From the NCBI RefSeq assembly GCF_900230215.1, contig NZ_LT907982.1:1302001-1366000 (forward strand): a stretch of DNA of 64,000 nt, read 5' to 3'. The notes below the pieces were generated by a model. It was not told where the DNA came from. It did not search any database and was given only the letters and a program-made list of their open reading frames with translations. The translations under genes were made by a program, and so were the position numbers. Below, piece by piece: positions 61,730 through 64,000 of the stretch; positions within the stretch are counted from its first letter, which is position 1; the number at the start of each line of letters is the position of its first letter. The stretch comes from Jatrophihabitans sp. GAS493 (lineage in GTDB: Bacteria > Actinomycetota > Actinomycetes > Mycobacteriales > Jatrophihabitantaceae).

Positions 61730-62999
61730 CGGGGACGACCCTGGGCGGACGGGCCCGAGTGGACTGAACGGGCTGGCTCTGCTGCCGGTTGACCTGCAGT
61801 CGGTCGACGTCCTCGAATGTCCTTACCCGGCCTATAAAACGCTGCGCGAATCCGCACCGGTCTTCCACAGCGACCGGGGCTACTGGGTGGTGACGCGCTA
61901 TGAGGACGTGGCCGCGATCCTGCTGGACACCGCGCGCTTCAGCGGCTACGTGCCGCGCCCACCGGACGCCGAGATCGACGCCATCCTCGACGAGGGCTAC
62001 CCCGAGATACCAACCCTGATCTCGGCCGACGCGCCGATGCACAGCCAGTACCGGGCGTTGGTGAACAAGGCGTTCCTACCCGGCCGGGTGGCGCAGCTGG
62101 AGTCGGAGATCGCCGCGATCGCCGACGAGTTGATCGATCGTTTCATCGACGCCGGCCGGGTCGAGCTGATCGGCCAGTTCGCCGTCGGTCTCCCGCTCAC
62201 CGTGATCGCCGACGCGCTCGGGGTCTCCCGGGCGGACCTGCCGACCTTCAAACGGTGGAGTGATGACATCGTCGCCCCGCGATCGGGCCTGCTCACCCGC
62301 CCCGAGTTGCTCGCCGCGACCCGCAGCCTGGTCGAGATGCAGCAATACATGGCGCAGCGCTGCGAGCAGCGTCGCCGCGAACCGAGGGACGACCTGCTCA
62401 CCGACCTCGTGCAGGCCACCTTCGATGCCGGCGATCGAGCCGGCGAGCAGCTGAGCCTGAACGAGGTGATCGGAATCATCCGGCAATTACTGGTTGCCGG
62501 CAACGAGACGACCACCTCGCTCATCGCCAACGTGATGACCCTGCTGATCGAGCACCCGGAGCAGATGCAGGCCGTCCGAGCCGACTCGGCCCAGCTGACA
62601 CCGATCATCGAGGAGTCGCTGCGTCTCGATGCACCGATCCAGATGCTGCCGCGCCGGGCCCGGGTGGACGTCGAGATCGGCGGTACCAGGGTGGCGGCCG
62701 GAGATCTGCTCTACGTCGTCTACGCCTCGGCCAACCACGATGAGAGCCGATTTGCCGTTCCCGCCGAGTTCGATCCGCAGCGTGCCAATATTCGCAAGCA
62801 CCTCGCTTTCGGCAAGGGCGCGCACTTCTGCGTCGGTGCATCGCTGGCCCGGGGGGAGGCCCGGATCGCCTTCGAGCGACTTCTGAGCCGGGCCACTGAC
62901 TGGGCGCTGGCGACCGACCGGGACGAACCGGTGCGGCGAGGGCTCTCCATGCAGTTGCGTGGCCTCTCCCATCTCGACCTGACCTTCCGAGCTCGCTGA
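61722..62999 (+). CDS. cytochrome P450
   Basis: A 425-residue P450 with I-helix VAGNETTT, K-helix EESLRL and heme loop FGKGAHFCVG. The GTG at 61722 lies inside the end of the small CxxC gene, giving tight coupling. It overlaps the SDR by one base (TGATG). No second ferredoxin is adjacent; the 3Fe-4S ferredoxin at 57.7 kb may serve both P450s. Confidence 0.92.
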   Translation: MSDGDDPGRTGPSGLNGLALLPVDLQSVDVLECPYPAYKTLRESAPVFHSDRGYWVVTRYEDVAAILLDTARFSGYVPRPPDAEIDAILDEGYPEIPTLISADAPMHSQYRALVNKAFLPGRVAQLESEIAAIADELIDRFIDAGRVELIGQFAVGLPLTVIADALGVSRADLPTFKRWSDDIVAPRSGLLTRPELLAATRSLVEMQQYMAQRCEQRRREPRDDLLTDLVQATFDAGDRAGEQLSLNEVIGIIRQLLVAGNETTTSLIANVMTLLIEHPEQMQAVRADSAQLTPIIEESLRLDAPIQMLPRRARVDVEIGGTRVAAGDLLYVVYASANHDESRFAVPAEFDPQRANIRKHLAFGKGAHFCVGASLARGEARIAFERLLSRATDWALATDRDEPVRRGLSMQLRGLSHLDLTFRAR

Positions 63000-63742
63000 T
63001 GGGCGTGCTGCTCATCAGCGGGGCCGCCGGCGGCATCGGTGCGGCACTATGTGAGTCGCTGGCCCGGCGCGGACACACCGTGGTCGGCGGCGACATCGCA
63101 CCCGGACGGCCGCCGGGGGCGGCGGCGACCATGCATCTGGACGTCACCGACGCCGGGTCGTGGGCCCAGGTCGTCGCCGCGGTCGGTGAGCGCTACGGCC
63201 GACTCGACGGGCTGGTCAACAACGCCGGAGTGCTCGGAGTGGGTAGCCTGCTCGACCTCTCCCCGGCCGACTTCGACGCTGTCTGCGCGGTGAATCAGCG
63301 GGGCTGCTTCCTCGGGATGCGCGCGGCGGCGGCGTCGATGCGCCACACCGGCGGCGGGTCGATCGTGAACCTCTCCTCGGTGGCCGGCCTCGGCGGATCG
63401 GCCGACCTCTTCGCCTATACGACGACGAAGTGGGCCGTGCGGGGTATGACCCGATCGGCCGCGCTGGAGCTCGGACCGTTGGGTATCCGGGTCAACGCGG
63501 TACTGCCGGGAACCGTCGCCGCCGGGCTGGCCGACGGGGTCGATGACCAGGCCCGGGCCGAATTCTTCGAGCGTCTGCCGCTGGGGCGAAAGGCTCATCC
63601 GGTCGAGATCGCCGACGCCGTGGCCTATCTGCTGGGGCCGGAGAGTAGCTATCTGACCGGCACCGATCTGGTGGTCGACGGTGGTCTCAGCGCCCGCGTG
63701 CCGATGCCACCGCGCCTGAGCCCGCCTGAGCCCGCCTGCTAG
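62999..63742 (+). CDS. short-chain dehydrogenase/reductase
   Basis: A 247-residue SDR with GAAGGIGAA, NNAG, Ser in NLSSVAG and YTTTK. It is last in the operon that begins with the UGSC gene, so it may oxidise the alcohol made by the P450 before it. Its stop overlaps that of the convergent lyase (CTAG). Confidence 0.9.
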   Translation: MGVLLISGAAGGIGAALCESLARRGHTVVGGDIAPGRPPGAAATMHLDVTDAGSWAQVVAAVGERYGRLDGLVNNAGVLGVGSLLDLSPADFDAVCAVNQRGCFLGMRAAAASMRHTGGGSIVNLSSVAGLGGSADLFAYTTTKWAVRGMTRSAALELGPLGIRVNAVLPGTVAAGLADGVDDQARAEFFERLPLGRKAHPVEIADAVAYLLGPESSYLTGTDLVVDGGLSARVPMPPRLSPPEPAC

Positions 63743-64000
63743 CGGGCGCGGGCCACCAGGCTGCGGGCCTTCTCGTAGTCGTGCACGAGCACCGTCTCAC
63801 CGCTGGCGGTCAGGGCGGCCGGGCGGCCCTGGGCGAGTACCTCTTCGTAGAGCTCGATCAGCTCCTGGGCCGCCTCGATCTCCTCGGCGCTGGGTGTGAA
63901 GATCTCATGGATGATCGCGACGTGCGGCGGGTAGAACGTCGAGAGCGCGGTGAAGCCCTGCCGGCGTGACTCCACGCCCCGACGGCGTACCTCCGCGTAG
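63739..64000 (-). CDS. CitE-type (HpcH/HpaI) lyase, C-terminal part
   Basis: Only the last 87 codons are in the window; the frame runs past the right edge. The segment RQGFTALSTFYPPHVAIIHE followed by IFTPS is the CitE C-terminal block, where many relatives read G.AIHP.QI..IN..F.P. It may be a malyl- or citramalyl-CoA lyase, an enzyme suitable for releasing acetyl-CoA or pyruvate at the end of the island's pathway. Confidence 0.8.
   Translation of the reverse strand, partial: YAEVRRRGVESRRQGFTALSTFYPPHVAIIHEIFTPSAEEIEAAQELIELYEEVLAQGRPAALTASGETVLVHDYEKARSLVARAR

Noticed and set aside
44623..64000. Catabolic island as a recently acquired mobile element
   Set aside because: No integrase, transposase, tRNA target or flanking repeat is seen, and codon use looks like that of the rest of the window; only the intergenic gaps are AT-richer.

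Overview
The window is GC-rich, densely packed DNA with GTG starts, 4-bp stop/start overlaps, Tat and lipoprotein signals, a deazaflavin (F420)-type nitroreductase and three luciferase-like oxidoreductases. This points to a high-GC actinobacterium; the exact lineage cannot be fixed from the sequence. I see no tRNA, rRNA, CRISPR array, insertion sequence or phage gene. Both ends cut a gene: a ROK kinase at the left and a CitE-type lyase at the right.

Layout. (1) 1-1.9 kb: amino-sugar salvage (ROK kinase, NagA). (2) 2-9.4 kb: secreted hydrolase, SDR, a malyl-CoA lyase homologue, a P450, a luciferase-like monooxygenase behind an inverted repeat, a BKACE enzyme and a small membrane protein. (3) 9.8-14.5 kb: TetR, cholesterol-oxidase-like GMC enzyme and acetoacetate-decarboxylase-like protein, divergent from a flavin monooxygenase. 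(4) 14.5-22.4 kb: PsuK/PsuG pseudouridine salvage, MscS channel, HAD phosphatase, Tat-exported phospholipase C, and GNAT, Ddn-like and BioA genes. (5) 23.3-34.3 kb: a ten-gene tellurite/stress (Ter) operon with four TerD-superfamily proteins, TerC, TelA, and a nucleotide-like metabolite module (CitE-like lyase, PRTase-TRSP-StiP fusion, HAD). (6) 34.3-36.3 kb: a cobalamin riboswitch, CbtB, CbtA and a FhuF-like Fe-S protein. (7) 36.5-40.5 kb: a redox signalling operon (hemerythrin, receiver-glutaredoxin-thioredoxin reductase fusion, cNMP-binding histidine kinase, UBP zinc finger). (8) 40.6-44.5 kb: MarR/MFS pair, isochorismatase-like hydrolase and a second MFS transporter.

(9) 44.6-64 kb looks like one catabolic island for an unidentified carboxylic acid, plausibly methyl-branched, isoprenoid or steroid-like. 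It has a family III CoA transferase, an alpha-methylacyl-CoA racemase with its catalytic triad intact, two luciferase-like enzymes, a crotonase, two SDRs, two P450s with a 3Fe-4S ferredoxin, two SnoaL-like proteins, a VOC protein, a UGSC-motif protein with two poorly known partners, a CitE-type lyase, and a complete branched-chain-amino-acid-type ABC importer with a fused permease-ATPase. No regulator is encoded in it, but several promoters share a short AT-rich element (TCGYATRGTT), including those ahead of livH and livK.

The most promising candidates for new biology are this island, its shared promoter element, the split UGSC gene set, the Ter/cobalt neighbourhood, and the receiver-reductase fusion that has lost its redox cysteines.
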